From assembly GCA_918797485.1 (NCBI GenBank), contig CAKKNE010000002.1:3500501-3564500 (forward strand): a DNA stretch of 64,000 bases, written 5' to 3'. Made by a program: the position numbers and the translations under genes. The notes beneath the pieces are model-generated. The model was not told the origin of the DNA. It saw only the letters and a list, made by a program, of their open reading frames with translations, and made no database searches. Shown here one piece after another: positions 45,754 through 57,229 of this stretch. Source of the DNA: Pelagomonas calceolata. Taxonomy: Eukaryota > Sar > Pelagophyceae > Pelagomonadales > Pelagomonadaceae. Numbering within the stretch: position 1 is the first letter of the stretch; the number at the start of each line of letters is the position of its first letter.

Positions 45754-46186
45754 TTCCATTTTTTCTTATTGCAATAGACGCGTCACTTTAAGGTAGCGTT
45801 TTGGAACAGGGCACGACACTCAACAGGCGCCCCCAGCTTGGGTGTCTATTAAAGCATCTAAAATCGCCAAGTGAGGTAAATGCGCCTGGTAGGGGATAGG
45901 TGCGATTCTTTGAAATTTCAGGTGAAAGTCCCTGTGCTAGTTTATTGTCAGAACAACGGTGCTGTTGGTGATGGGCACGACAAAACGGTGGAATTGTTGA
46001 GATTAATCTCAATTGTCCATTGTCCATTACAAGGATACTTTGAGGCGAACCTCTTGATGTGGATACCCGCGCCACGGACTCCTCTAAAGACCAGCCGGCA
46101 CGCATGGACACCCGCAGAAGAGGTGTTCGGGGCGCTAAGTGCAGCCCTTAATTTTGTTAATTTTGGAAAAACCCTTGCCAGAGCAC

Positions 46187-46967
46187 GGGGCCGGACGCCA
46201 CCATAGGGATTCGCTCCATCGTTAGCCTGTACCCGCGGATTGGGTCGGGAGGACTCGTAGGGCCCTCTTAAGGGCCGGCTGAGGTCAGGGGGGTGTACGG
46301 GGATCGGGACTAGGGCGCAGCGGCGCGCTGAAAACGGCAAAAACCCGTGAATCTCGATTAAAAGCGATTTGGTTTTGGCCTCGTGCGCAGCCTAAACGCA
46401 CCCATAGGCAGCCCCAAGCTATTTCTGACCGCTCAAGGGGTCGGACGAGGCGGTGCGCCAAGAAAAAGCGCGGCAGCACAACATTTCGCGATGCGCCAAA
46501 TCGCTCTCCCACCAGATGATGTGCGATACGCGATGTGGGCACGCCACTGCACAAAAAACGGTGCGGACAGTACGGTGGGTATGCCCCAAGTCCCGCGGAC
46601 AACTTCGAGCGCTCGAAAAGCTGGAAATCATTGCACCGCGGCGGCCGCGTCGAGGTCAACGCGGGACGAATAGAGAGCTTCGAGGGCGCTCCTGCGAGTT
46701 ACCACGGGCCCGGGGACCGGCGCGGGGTTACAGTCGATGCGGAAGACGACGATGCGGACGACGACGACGTCGATTTGGAACTTTGAGTCTCCGCCGTCCG
46801 GCCCGCGGCCTGCCCGCGGCCGGCGCACCCCAAACCCCCCTACCGTTTGCAGCCCCTATTTTGCGTGAATATTAGTCATTACCTTAAGTATGTTCGTAGC
46901 AAGTTTGCGGGTTTAAGCTATGAAAGGGGAAGAGCTACGGTAATTTCTTACTTTGGCGTCCGGCCCC
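46187..46967. mobile_element. Terminal-inverted-repeat element with 11-bp target duplication, 781 bp
   Basis: GGGGCCGGACGCCA (46187-46200) is repeated as its reverse complement at 46954-46967. The 11-mer TTGCCAGAGCA flanks both sides as a direct repeat (46175-46185 and 46968-46978), with one extra C at the left junction. A duplication of 9-11 bp is seen in Mutator-like elements, but the family is not certain. The interior is GC-rich (CGACGACGACG near 46760) with several overlapping ORFs, none a recognisable transposase. Confidence 0.75.
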
Positions 46968-47684
46968 TTGCCAGAGCAAGGCCAGCCGCCCAGACCTGGT
47001 AAAGTTGCCCTCACCTACGCGGCGCTGAGTATCGTCTTGTGGCTAGAGTGGAGGCTACACGCCACCTGCCGTAGTGTGGGTCGCGGCGCCGAGCTAGTAG
47101 TTTGGCTTCCGCGCGGCTTAGCGTAAAGTCGATTCCGGCGAAGGAGGCTATAGTTATATATATCGCAAACAGGCGGGTCGGGTAAGGGGAGTACACCATG
47201 ACGGAAACTGAGACTGTCCGCCGGAACTTGAATCATCTGCCTACTTGCAAGTAGTAGTTGTACTACCTTTCTCAGCCGGAAATCGCCCAGCCCGTCTCAA
47301 AGAGGGCGGAAATGAACGGCACAAGCCATGAGGTAGCGTGTGTTGGCTCTAACTGTTCTACAACATGGCAATGGCAACTTCAAGTTGAATTTCCACCGTG
47401 ACCTTCGTGAAATCGAATCCTTTTTCGAGGCGTGTCTCGCCGCCGCCGCGACCTTAACGTTTCTCCGCTCACTGGTGCGCCATCTGGCGCGTTTCGCGCA
47501 CACGCGCCGGCGTTTCTGGCCGCGTGGTCGCTGTCCGGTCGCCGTGGCCCGCACGGTGCAGAAACTCGAAGACTAGTGGCAGAAATTGAATCTCAGCCCT
47601 AATCTACCCACCTACAGCCCGGTGCCTGGCGACTCATTTTCCCGACCCCTGATAAAAAATTGATTAAGTAACCGCCTCGGGGAC

Positions 47685-47695
47685 TACCTCGGTAC
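47685..47695. promoter_or_regulatory. Degenerate TACCTCGGTAC element before the large kinesin
   Basis: TACCTCGGTAC differs from TACCTACGGTAC by one missing base and ends 52 bp before the ATG at 47748, the same distance as before gene A, the C2/FKBP gene and epsilon-tubulin. Confidence 0.35.
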
Positions 47696-47747
47696 TGCTG
47701 CGGTAAGATTACAAAGGATACGCTCGTACCGATCCTCGTCATTTCAA

Positions 47748-50700
47748 ATGGAGCATGTGCGGGTTATCGCGCGAATTCGGCCGGAGCCGTCGTCCGTACG
47801 CGGTTGTGGCTGCCTCAGGGTAACGAGCGATACTTGCGTCGAACTTTGCCAGCCGGACGGAGTCAGGGCTCAATCGCACAGCAAGCGCGGCCGGCCTAGG
47901 ACGAGGCTCTTCACGTTGGATCGAGTGCTCGGGCCGCAGTCGGTGCAGGCGGATGTATATGAACACGTAAAGCCGTAGCTTGACTGCGTATTTATTCAAT
48001 CACTCAGCTGTTCTTATTTTCCTTCATATAGGCTAGTTCATTCAGCAGCACATGGGTATAACGCCACTGTGTTTGCGTACGGGCACACGGGATCAGGGAA
48101 GACACACACCATGACAGGCGATAACGTCCAGCCCGGTGTCACGCCGCGGGCAGTGCGAGAACTTTTTGCAGCGATTGAGCATGCAACTCGTACAAAGGAC
48201 GCAGTTTTCCTCGTGCACGTGAGTTACGTCGAGCTGTACAACAACCAATTTCGCAATCTTCTCGATGATGTAGGGAACCATTGCCATGCGTCTAGCAGCA
48301 CCAAGATTGAGATCCGCGAGTCGCGCGACACGGGCGTCTTTCTTACGGGCCCATCCAACCTCAAGGTCGCCGTGACTTCAGAGCAGGAAGTCCAGGAGCT
48401 TATTTCCTTGGGAGACAAAGCTCGGGCATATGCGCTTACGCGATGCAATGATCATTCCAGTCGGAGCCATTGCATCCTGACTTTGCATGTTCAGTCGCAG
48501 AGGGCTAGTATTGCTCTGCAGGACCCACAAAATGCAGCTTTGACGTCCGTACATGTTGGTAAGTTGAATTTGGTAGATCTTGCCGGATCAGAGCGTGTGT
48601 CGCTATCTGGTGCCCAAGGCGAGACACTCGTCGAGGCGCAGAACATAAACCTCTCGCTGGCGCTCCTTGGTGACGTACTTGCTGCGCTCTCACGCAACTC
48701 ACTGCGCGGAGAACAAGGGACGCAATTCCCTCGGTCTGGTGGCTCTCGCGAGCCAGTCCCCTATCGCAATTCAAAGCTGACTTATCTTCTGAAGGATTCG
48801 CTCGGTGGTAACTCAAAGACACTTATGATCACGACTCTTCGAAGCTCAGAGACTTATTACCGTCAGTCGCTCGTGTCGTTAATGTACGCATCACGGGCAC
48901 GGACCATACAGAATTCGAGCACGGTGAACTTGGACCGTGGATCGGGCCCGCGGACAACGGAGTCACTGCAGGTTGTCTCAGAACAACTTAATCACCTCCA
49001 CACGCGTTTGCGTGTTCGCGAACGTGAGTTTGATGCCCTCTGTGCAACATCAGCATCCTCAACTTCAGAGAATATGCGTCTTAAAAGTGAACTTCAGCGC
49101 CTCGAGGCCCTTAACGAGGCAGAGCGCTGTGAGCTTGAGAACAAGCTAAATACCGTCATTCATGGCCACTCGAGTGAGCTTCGGAACCGCACAGAGCAGT
49201 TCGGCAGGCTGCAGGCTCGCCTGCAGGAACGGATCCTGACATACCGCAGAACCTGCGCAGAACAGGAAGAAGAGATCAATCGCCTTCGTGATGAGAGAGT
49301 GCTCCTCGAACAGCAAGTGTCGACTGTTGGTGCGACCCGAATGGAAGTTATAGAGATGCAGACCGTGATGGACGGTTGGCAGGCGCAGGCAATAGCCTTG
49401 CAACGCGAGCTTGAACACTACAAGCATTTCTTTTTAGACTCTCCGGTACTGCAGACGGATCAAAAGAAAATGGGAGGACGCTTCGGACGGAACCGCAACA
49501 TCTCCCACGACCACCATCGCAAAACCATAGCATCCATGCCTGGGACTGTCGTGCCTGACGACCTGATGAGAGTCACTTGTCGAGCCATCGTGCTTGAATC
49601 CGCGCTTGGATTTGCCTGTACTGAGCTTGACAATGTTTTGAGTGAGTCAAATGGCACTGCGAATGTACTCATCAGAGAGCTGGTCAAGGCACTTACTACG
49701 AGATGGGGCACGGCGCAGGCAACGACAAAACTTGGTTTATGGGCAAAGGATGTTCTAGATACGGCACAAAGATGCGCCGCCTTTGAGGCTCGAGATCGGG
49801 AGTACGTGTTTTCTGAAGTCGCTGCATCCCTGGTGCCTAGTACGCGATCAAACACCTTAAATGTACTACGGGCACGACTCATTGAGATGGAGCGTCGTTT
49901 AGGCGAATCCCTTCAACTTTCTGAAGAGTTAGTCTCGCGACATGCTTATTCACGAACAGAACGTGCAATGCTAGATAACAAAGCGGACTCCAGCCTCGCG
50001 CGCATTGTCGCGGAATCTGCACTTCTCAACAAGATCTCGGTCCAAAAGATTGCAGATGAAACACTCACGGTCGCACGGGTGGGCGCCAGGGCTGAAATAT
50101 TTGCTCTTTGGACTGCCAGGGAATTTTTGGTCGCTGCCGCCCTCAAGCGACGCGACACACACGAAGCAACCACTGTGCGAGCTCTAAAGAAAAAGTTTGT
50201 TGTAGAGTCCTTCCAAGTACGGACGAGATCAGCCGTCGAGCGCGCTCGGCGAAATTTCGTGTGTAAATTGCGGACAGTGTACAAGATTCGTGATCCGCAG
50301 GAGCTTGAAAAGGCAAACGCAAACGCTGTTCACACCATCCAGCGCAACAGAGACTCGTTAGTTGACGTAATATGCCTTGAACGCGCTGGGAAGATGCGGC
50401 TAATCTGTGCAATGTCCGCAGCAACAGCCGCGGCAGTCGCTGCGCTGCGAGTTGAATTCGAGTCCACTGCTGCATCAGGTGCTGCAAAGCTTTTTCGGCT
50501 CGAGTCGGATCTTGCGGCAATAGTCGAAGAATTTTTCGCATTGCAGAAGAAAAAATGCCAGCAATTCAACTCGCTTACTCGATCACTGGACATTCTTGTG
50601 TTCTGCCACTTGGCGGAAATTCGGAAAGCTGCTTGTGAAGCGGCATGTGCTATTCATAAGGAGCGCACCTGCTCATGCGATAAATTGGCTAATGTTCAGC

Positions 50701-53468
50701 TTGCCCAAATATCCAAAATTTGCATCGCTGAACAGCAGGCTTCAACCGAACTTTGGACAAACCTGAATAATCACCAGCGGCAAATTGTCGTTCTGAATGA
50801 TGCCAATGCATCCTTTAAGCAAAAATGTGTGGCTGCTTGCGACAATGGTGAGGGACTTGCCTTGATGCTCTGTAAAGAATGGGCTTGGACCCTCGGTACA
50901 GAACGTGAGCGGAAGCAATGCACCAAAGAGACTATGACCTTTGGGATAGTGCTGGAACACAGTCTTGCTGAGAATCATCGCGATGACAAAACCGTACTCG
51001 ATGCCTTAGATGAGTTGTATGCAACTGTGATTGAGCTCCTTTGTGCACGGATCAAGGTATGCACGGGTGCAGGCTACGAGGCCCTGTCCTCCTTAAACGG
51101 AACCCTGAATGTAGTTCAATCTGACCTAGATAACGCCAATATGGATGCTGCCTCACTGCTAAATGAGCTCAATTTCTCACAGACCCTGGCCAACTTGCTG
51201 CAACAAAAGCTCGGAGTTATGGCAGTCAGTCGATTCAATGAGCAGATGATGTGGCATGCAATAACCAGGCAACTGAGAGATGCACACACGAAGGATATTT
51301 GCTTGTGGAAGAAGGCCTGGCGCGTGGTTGTTAAAGAGAAGGAAAATTTCAAAGGGCAGCTTGTTCAGGTTACAAAGTTGCTACAAGAGATAACGACAAC
51401 TCATAACAAGAATCGTTTAGCTGCGCTTGAGGCGCAGGATGAGGCGATTAATATGGACCACAATCGTACTTGCAAGAAGTATGAGGCAAGTTTGGCCCTA
51501 CTAGCACGTTCCTACGAGCATGGGCTTCAGATGTCGAGTGCAGAGCATGCATGTGTGAGTGCTGCGGCGGTCGAGCGCTGCATGGTTGTCAGCATGGCGC
51601 CTCGTTTAGCTGCCTTTTCGGCGAATGCGATGCTCAGGACCTTTCAACGCTCGCACAAACGTGTGCTCTGCGCGCAGCGATGTATAGTCAAGAGTTCTTT
51701 GGTGAGAATAGGGGAGAAGCGAGGACAGCCTGCACTCGACCCTTTTGAAAGCTCTGCGCGCCTACACGAGGCCGAGGCAGATGCAACCAACGCCAAAATT
51801 GCTACAGCTCTGAGGTCGGAGCACGTGATGACATCCTGTCGTGCTGTAAATGCGGTCGGTTTAGTTTTGCCCAGAGAGACGACATATCTTTGTGCCGCTG
51901 CGGTCGACGATGTAAATATCACTCATCTTGCTAGGGAGCTTGTCAACCAGCTTCGCGCACTTTGTGAAATGCACAGGCGTCACGTTGCGACCGTTGACGT
52001 ATTCCACGCTTCAAGACTCCAGGAGGTCATGGCCACTGTGGACTGCGCGCACATTGGTCACTTTCTACGGGCAGCGGTCGACGCCAAGCGCGGGGACATC
52101 CCATGCACTCACCTCGAGAAGCTCGAGGAGCTCGCATCCGTCAAGGCCGAGCCCAACTTGCAGGTCGCTCCAGCAGAGGCGCGGGTTTTGCAGATCAAAG
52201 AAAGTCTTGGTCCAAACAATGTGTTTCGTATTTGCAAGCCCAAAGCTGAGCGCAGGGCTGGTGGTGGGTCAATCGCAGCTGGCCATGCGACTTCTACCAC
52301 CACCGCACTGAGTAGCCGCATCGTACAGCAAGCTGACGGACGAGGGCAATCCACTGCAGCACGTTGGGCTAAAAAGGTCACAAACGAGACTTCGGAAATG
52401 TCATGGTCTGTCCTCGATGATTCGGTTGCTCGGCGTAAGGCGCTAAAGAAGTCTATGAAGGCCAAGTTGGTTGTCCTCCAAAAGCACCTCGAGACCAGAT
52501 TGGTTGAAACAACCTATCAGGATTCATTAGAGTTCACATGTGGGGGAGATGACGCACAGGACCTCGTTTTTGTTGAGTATTTTGGGCGCTTGAACTTGCC
52601 CCGTGGACGAGTTACAGAGCCAGAGACCATTTGCTTTGGTCAGATAAGTATTATTTCACATGATAACGTCCACTGGCGGCCGTGTGATACGGAGCTCAGA
52701 TTACGAAAGGGAGAGCACGCTAGCGCTATCGAAAAGGCCTGCGCCAAGCAAAAGCGACAGCTCAAAAATAATCTTGCATACAAAGCAGCAAGGCTGGACT
52801 TGAATAGGGGCTCACAAGCGCACCTTGACGAACTTCAATGTAACAATGCTGCTGTCCATGAATTCTGCCGCTATTGCAATCGGGAATGCGCAATACGTCT
52901 GCGCGGGGCGCTCAAGCAACAGGAGCGCTTAAACCACAGGCGCCTTAGCGCATTGAAGCGTCAGATTGCATGCAATTTTGAGAAAGCGATCGTAGCCGGG
53001 ACCAGCTTACATAACAATGCGTGGACGTGCTTTGAAAATCTTGTTTTGGCAACTAGACAACAGTTTTGCTCGCTTGTAACTACTGCTAGTGTCTCGGTCC
53101 CCCGACTGCCGAGAGATGTGAAGGACGCCCGAGAGGCACCAGGCAAAGGCCCCGTCAATTCATTTAAGTGGCTTAGTGCGATTGAGAAACCGTTGGCCAT
53201 ACATGCAACTCTGCTGACCACATCAATGCAGAAGATTCTTAAACGTCGAGATGCCAACTCAGTTTTGGCGCTTCATGCAGCCCTCCATCGGGGGAATATG
53301 CGGCACTTTCGTCGACTGGGTATTGTTGTCAAACTAAGAGACATGTACTGGCAGGAGCTTCTTGGCGCTGCACTCCAAGAAAGCGATTCAAAGCATGCTA
53401 CTCTTGATCTGCCTTCGCCATCGAGCTACCGACGTAAAGGAATTTTAGGGATAGATAGATGGCCGTAA
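47748..53468 (+). CDS. Large N-terminal-motor kinesin, 1,887 residues
   Basis: Exons are 47748-47974 and 48032-53468 (GT-AG intron, 57 nt). The motor fills residues 1 to about 350: VRVIARIRPEP, P-loop GHTGSGKT (93-100), switch I NDHSSRSH (215-222), switch II DLAGSER (258-264), then YRNSKLTYLLKDSLGGNSKT and YASRARTIQN. All nucleotide-binding residues look intact, so it should be an active microtubule motor. A short coiled coil follows (to about residue 470). The remaining 1,400 residues are Ala-, Arg- and Cys-rich helical sequence without the continuous heptads of KIF4, KIF15 or CENP-E. I could not place it in a kinesin subfamily. The degenerate ciliary element upstream and neighbouring epsilon-tubulin hint at a basal-body or axonemal role, which is inference. 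Confidence 0.9.
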
Positions 53469-54332
53469 TTACTAAGGACTCGACGTCCAGGAGCCTAACG
53501 ATATGAGCGGACCGAGACTGTATATTCTGTGACCTATAATAATAGCCTGAGGCCGGAACCAGTCCTGTCGAGTTTAGAGCACGCCTCCCAAGCCGCTGAC
53601 ACGTCTAGGTGCCTTTACGACGAAAATTTGGATTGAGCATAATTTCTCGGAGCGGGGGAAGCTCGTGGTCTGTACTCGATGATGATATAGTTGTAGCACT
53701 GGCATTGTTTGCACTGTCACCTTTTTCGAGTTGTAGAGGTCAATTCAAGTTAAGCCCTATTCGCTGAGCTCACAGAACAATTTACTGACCGGGGAAAAAT
53801 GTTGTAAAAAATAAAATTTTTTTACATTTTGGATGGCTTTTGGCCGTTTTCTCGGCGAGAGGCAGCCCGTTTGCTGCCGCGTTTTTTGCAATGCGTTGCC
53901 CGGCTGCCCGCGCCCACGACGTAGACTAAGTGTTTCTCACGAGGATGCCCGCACCGAGCACGGGCCCAAGTACAATGGCAGCCCCCGAACAGTTGTAACA
54001 TTTTCCCGTGACTCGGACAGGGCAAGATGATTATTTGCACGCATTTCACGCACTGGCAGTGACTCCATCAGCCGAGTGTTGCTCGAGGACCCGTTGCGGT
54101 CACGGTGACTCCGAGTCGGCGGACTCCACTGGCACCCGATTTGGTTCCCCGGGCCCGGCGGGCGCATTAAAGGTGTCATTTAGTAATTTGACTCGGGCTA
54201 ATCGCGGCACCATGGCCATCGTCTCGCGGACCATTTGGCCTAGGGCGGGGGCTCGGATGCCCGGGTCCGAAGCGGCTACTTCTAGTACAAATGGATGCGG
54301 AAGTACTACCAAATTGTGAATCATTTATACAA
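53469..54332. other. Intergenic between the large kinesin and epsilon-tubulin
   Basis: No gene. Contains an AT-rich stretch (53795-53830), CACTGGCA words at 53699, 54051 and 54128, and a CCCGGGCCCGG block at 54147. Confidence 0.55.
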
Positions 54333-54390
54333 TACCGTAGTACCGTACCGTAGGTAGGTACCGTAGGTACCTACGGTACCTACGGTACGG
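54333..54390. promoter_or_regulatory. 58-bp array of TACCGTAGGTA palindromes before epsilon-tubulin
   Basis: Nested copies, with arms CCGTACCGTAGGTA (54343-54356) and the exact reverse complement (54377-54390). The array ends 54 bp before the ATG at 54445. It is the longest array of the element together with that at 9671-9727. Confidence 0.55.
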
Positions 54391-54444
54391 TCCACAATAA
54401 GATGGCGAACTAAAAGACTTTACTGGAAAGATCTCCAGGCCAAA

Positions 54445-55809
54445 ATGGTCCGCGAGATGGTGATGGTGCAAGTAGGACAATGCGGGAACCAAATCGGGCG
54501 GCGCTTCTGGCTGGAATTAGTGCAAGAAGCTGCGTCGCAGGTGCAAGGGGGCTTTGATGCTGCAATGTCAGCCCTCTTCCGAAATGTAGACGCGCGATAC
54601 GAGCCCGCGATAGAACTTGATGTTGGGAGCTTGCTGGCATCCTTGCGAGCACGGGCCATCCTAGTCGACACAGAAGAAGGAGTAGTTTCAGAGACGAGGC
54701 GGCATCCAATTTTGGGAGATTTATTTGAGGAGACACAGGTAATAACGGATGTAGGTGGCGCGGGCAACAATTGGGCCAGTGGATACGCTTCATATGGCCC
54801 GAAGCTCCAGCTGAGGGTAGAGGCGGCTCTGCGTAAAGCTGTTGAGGCATGTGACTCACCGCAGGCATTTTTCTTAGTTTATTCAGTAGGGGGCGGTACT
54901 GGATCTGGTCTCGGGTCATCAGTGCTTGAGCTACTTAGAGATATGTATCCTGATTTATGTCGATTCAATGTTGCGGTGTATCCGTCTGCAGATTATGAAG
55001 ATGTCATCACAGGCCCATACAACGCTGTTCTTGCCACAAAATGGCTCACAGAAGCCTCTGACTGTGTTATACCGCTTGAAAATAGCGCGTTGCTGGACTA
55101 CCGTGCAAGACAGGCTGGTCTTGGCGCATCGCAACTTCCTGATGGAATCGACACTGGCTTCGACGGGATTAATGATGTCATCGCACAGTTGCTTTCTCAT
55201 CTAACAGCTGGTGCTCGCTACCCCGGTGGACTGAACATGGACTTCAACGAGATTACCACCAACCTTGTGCCCTTTCAACGACTTCACTACCTGACAGCCA
55301 GCTTCTCGCCCCTTCTTCGTTGTAACCGATCAAACCTAAATCTAGACAAGCGTGAGCATAGAATTTTCCTGGAAGCATGTGCTACTACCTCGAAATTAGT
55401 AACTACGTATGCAAAGACGAGTCAGACTTCGAGTAATAGAGCCCTCGCCTGTGCCGTGTTTGCACGAGGGAAAGTGGCCTCTGCGAACCTCATTCATGCC
55501 TCAAATTGTCTGCGTCCATCGCTAAAACTTCCCCAATGGAATCCTGATGGCTTAAAGATGGGTCTATGTCGTGTACCACCCCTTGGTGCCTCTAGTGCAG
55601 TACTTTGTTTGAAGAATTCTCCTGCCATCGCCCAAAATTTTGACACACTGAAGAATCGTTTCAACAAGCTGTATCAGGTCAAAGCCATGCTGCATCACTA
55701 CACGCAGATAGTAGATTCAACTGTCTTTGAGGATGCCATCAACGACTTAGAAGGTGTAATTGAATGTTACAAAAATGCAGATCTAAATGCACCAAACTTT
55801 CATGTCTAG
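54445..55809 (+). CDS. TUBE1: Epsilon-tubulin
   Basis: A single exon of 454 residues (human TUBE1 475). The N-terminus VMVQVGQCGNQIG and the GTP signature GGGTGSGLG are general tubulin marks. Epsilon-type marks are FRNVDARYEPA, ARAILVDTEEGVV, GAGNNWASGYASYGP, YPSADYEDVITGPYNAVLA, NMDFNEITTNLVPF and the end KAMLHHYTQIVD. Epsilon-tubulin is confined to organisms with triplet-microtubule centrioles and is required to build or stabilise them, so its presence argues that this organism makes basal bodies. Three in-frame Met codons lie within the first seven residues; the first gives the best family fit. It converges on the kinesin-1 gene. Confidence 0.95.
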   Translation: MVREMVMVQVGQCGNQIGRRFWLELVQEAASQVQGGFDAAMSALFRNVDARYEPAIELDVGSLLASLRARAILVDTEEGVVSETRRHPILGDLFEETQVITDVGGAGNNWASGYASYGPKLQLRVEAALRKAVEACDSPQAFFLVYSVGGGTGSGLGSSVLELLRDMYPDLCRFNVAVYPSADYEDVITGPYNAVLATKWLTEASDCVIPLENSALLDYRARQAGLGASQLPDGIDTGFDGINDVIAQLLSHLTAGARYPGGLNMDFNEITTNLVPFQRLHYLTASFSPLLRCNRSNLNLDKREHRIFLEACATTSKLVTTYAKTSQTSSNRALACAVFARGKVASANLIHASNCLRPSLKLPQWNPDGLKMGLCRVPPLGASSAVLCLKNSPAIAQNFDTLKNRFNKLYQVKAMLHHYTQIVDSTVFEDAINDLEGVIECYKNADLNAPNFHV

Positions 55810-56050
55810 TCACAGAAAGAGGAATACGCATCCAAAGCACATGTTTTGGGTTTGTATTAGTCTTTTCAGCTGACCCACACTCCCCACGCCATTAACTTGC
55901 AAGCACTCTTTGTCGAGGCGCGATGGGCCCTATTCGACTTGAGTGGGGCGGCCCAATTCCTGTAAGATGCACACCGCCCCGACTAGGGTGTACCAGGCCA
56001 GGCTGAGTCAGACAGGCAGTGATGCGGTCCAGCAAAAATTTCTTTGCCGC

Positions 56051-56090
56051 TAAGTTGGACGTCCAAAAAGGGTCGAGAGAATCAACCTAT
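56051..56090. repeat. Dispersed repeat fragment, copy 2
   Basis: TTGGACGTCCAAAAAGGGTC then GAGAGAATCAAC parallels the fragments at 27886 and 56812 with many changes. Confidence 0.35.
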
Positions 56091-56336
56091 GACTACCTTT
56101 ACTTCCACCTGAAGCTAGTGTCGTGGGTCGCGTTGTGGGCAGCGGCGACGCAGCTACGGGCGTCCAAGGCCCCGCAAGTCAAGCGAGCCACCTTGACGAC
56201 AAAGCGACTAGTTCGAAGTCTTCCTCCTGGGGATCGACTCCAGCGATCAATTTAAGATGAAGTGGAGTCATTCTAACGGCGTATCAGACGGGCTGCACAT
56301 CAGGCAGGGTGGATTGCGCAGCGCTTATTCCATCGT

Positions 56337-56560
56337 CTGCTGGAATGCATACGTACTTCTATCGGTCAGTTTTTGTCAAGACATGTCCAAATGATCCGCC
56401 GAGTTCCGCCAAATATGCTCCCGACTGGCTGCTGACACGCGGCGACGGACAATGGTGGACTTTTGGGGGTGCGTCGCTCTGAGCGTGGGCCAGGTGCTTC
56501 TATAACAGCTGTTTGGAGATCTATTCGCGGTTGCGCGCTGCCTTTGGGGGGTTGGAGACT
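56337..56560. repeat. Diverged duplicate, copy 1 (pair with 57230-57455)
   Basis: Blocks TGCTGGAATGCATACGTACT, GGCGACGGACAATGGTGGAC, GGTGCGTCGCT and TTTGGAGATCTATTCGCGGT appear in the same order and spacing in the second copy. Minus-strand reading frames through the shared blocks are similar (Ser/Pro-rich), so this may be part of an old coding sequence. Confidence 0.6.
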
Positions 56561-56811
56561 GCCCAGACGGCCACCTTTTGACGCTCTCTTATCGCATTGG
56601 TCGCAGTCGTGCCCGGCGTCCGCATGAGTGGCTAGAAGCATCGACATACCTCATGCCACGGATTCACACACGTCCAGAGCGTCAGAGGACCAATCCCGAC
56701 AAGTGGCCCTTCACGCGCGTGATTTAACGCCGCAGACCGAGCGACGACAAGCTGTCCACCTCATACCGAAGTAGTAGTAGTACGCCGGTTCACTGGACCT
56801 ACTTGGTGACT

Positions 56812-56890
56812 AAGCTAGACGTCTAAAAGCGTCCGGAAGAACCCAGCAGAAGTAGGAGCGAGTTTGCCAGTGAGGAGGCCTTAGGGGGTC
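56812..56890. repeat. Dispersed repeat fragment, copy 3
   Basis: AGACGTCTAAAAGCGTCCGG then AAGAACCCAGCAGA matches 27886-27960 closely, and both are followed by a GAGTTTG word. Confidence 0.45.
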
Positions 56891-57229
56891 CGTAACGGTC
56901 CGTACCTAGAGTCCGTACCTACCTATGCCACCCTTACTTCAACTTGAGGTTGATGTGGAGGAAAGTTGAAGCTGAGGAGTATAGGGTGCGGTATTGAAGG
57001 GCACGGAGGCCTGTAGTCTCGGAGGGCCAGCGTTGCACGATGGGGGTGGTGCGCGTTTTCTTTCATACCAGAGAGTGGCCCCAATTCCCCGCCCGCCCTG
57101 GTATTCGAAAAGGTCCTAGGATAGTACGCCTAACGTCCTAAACGCAGCTCTCGGACGAGTCCGATTCCCCGCGGTCGGCGTCACCGGCTTTAAGTCTGTT
57201 CCACTTGTGCGGCGCGTCATCCGAACGTT

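Larger units (their letters stand above)
45754..47747. other. Intergenic between paralogue B and the large kinesin
   Basis: About 780 bp are taken by the element 46187-46967. The flanks hold intergenic words and short ORFs of no recognised family. The kinesin promoter side (47640-47747) contains a degenerate ciliary-type element at 47685-47695. Confidence 0.55.

Noticed and set aside
54445-55809. Delta-tubulin as the identity of this gene.
   Set aside because: The stretches GNNWASGYASYGP, YPSADYEDVITGPYN and NMDFNEITTNLVPF match epsilon-tubulin in order and spacing.
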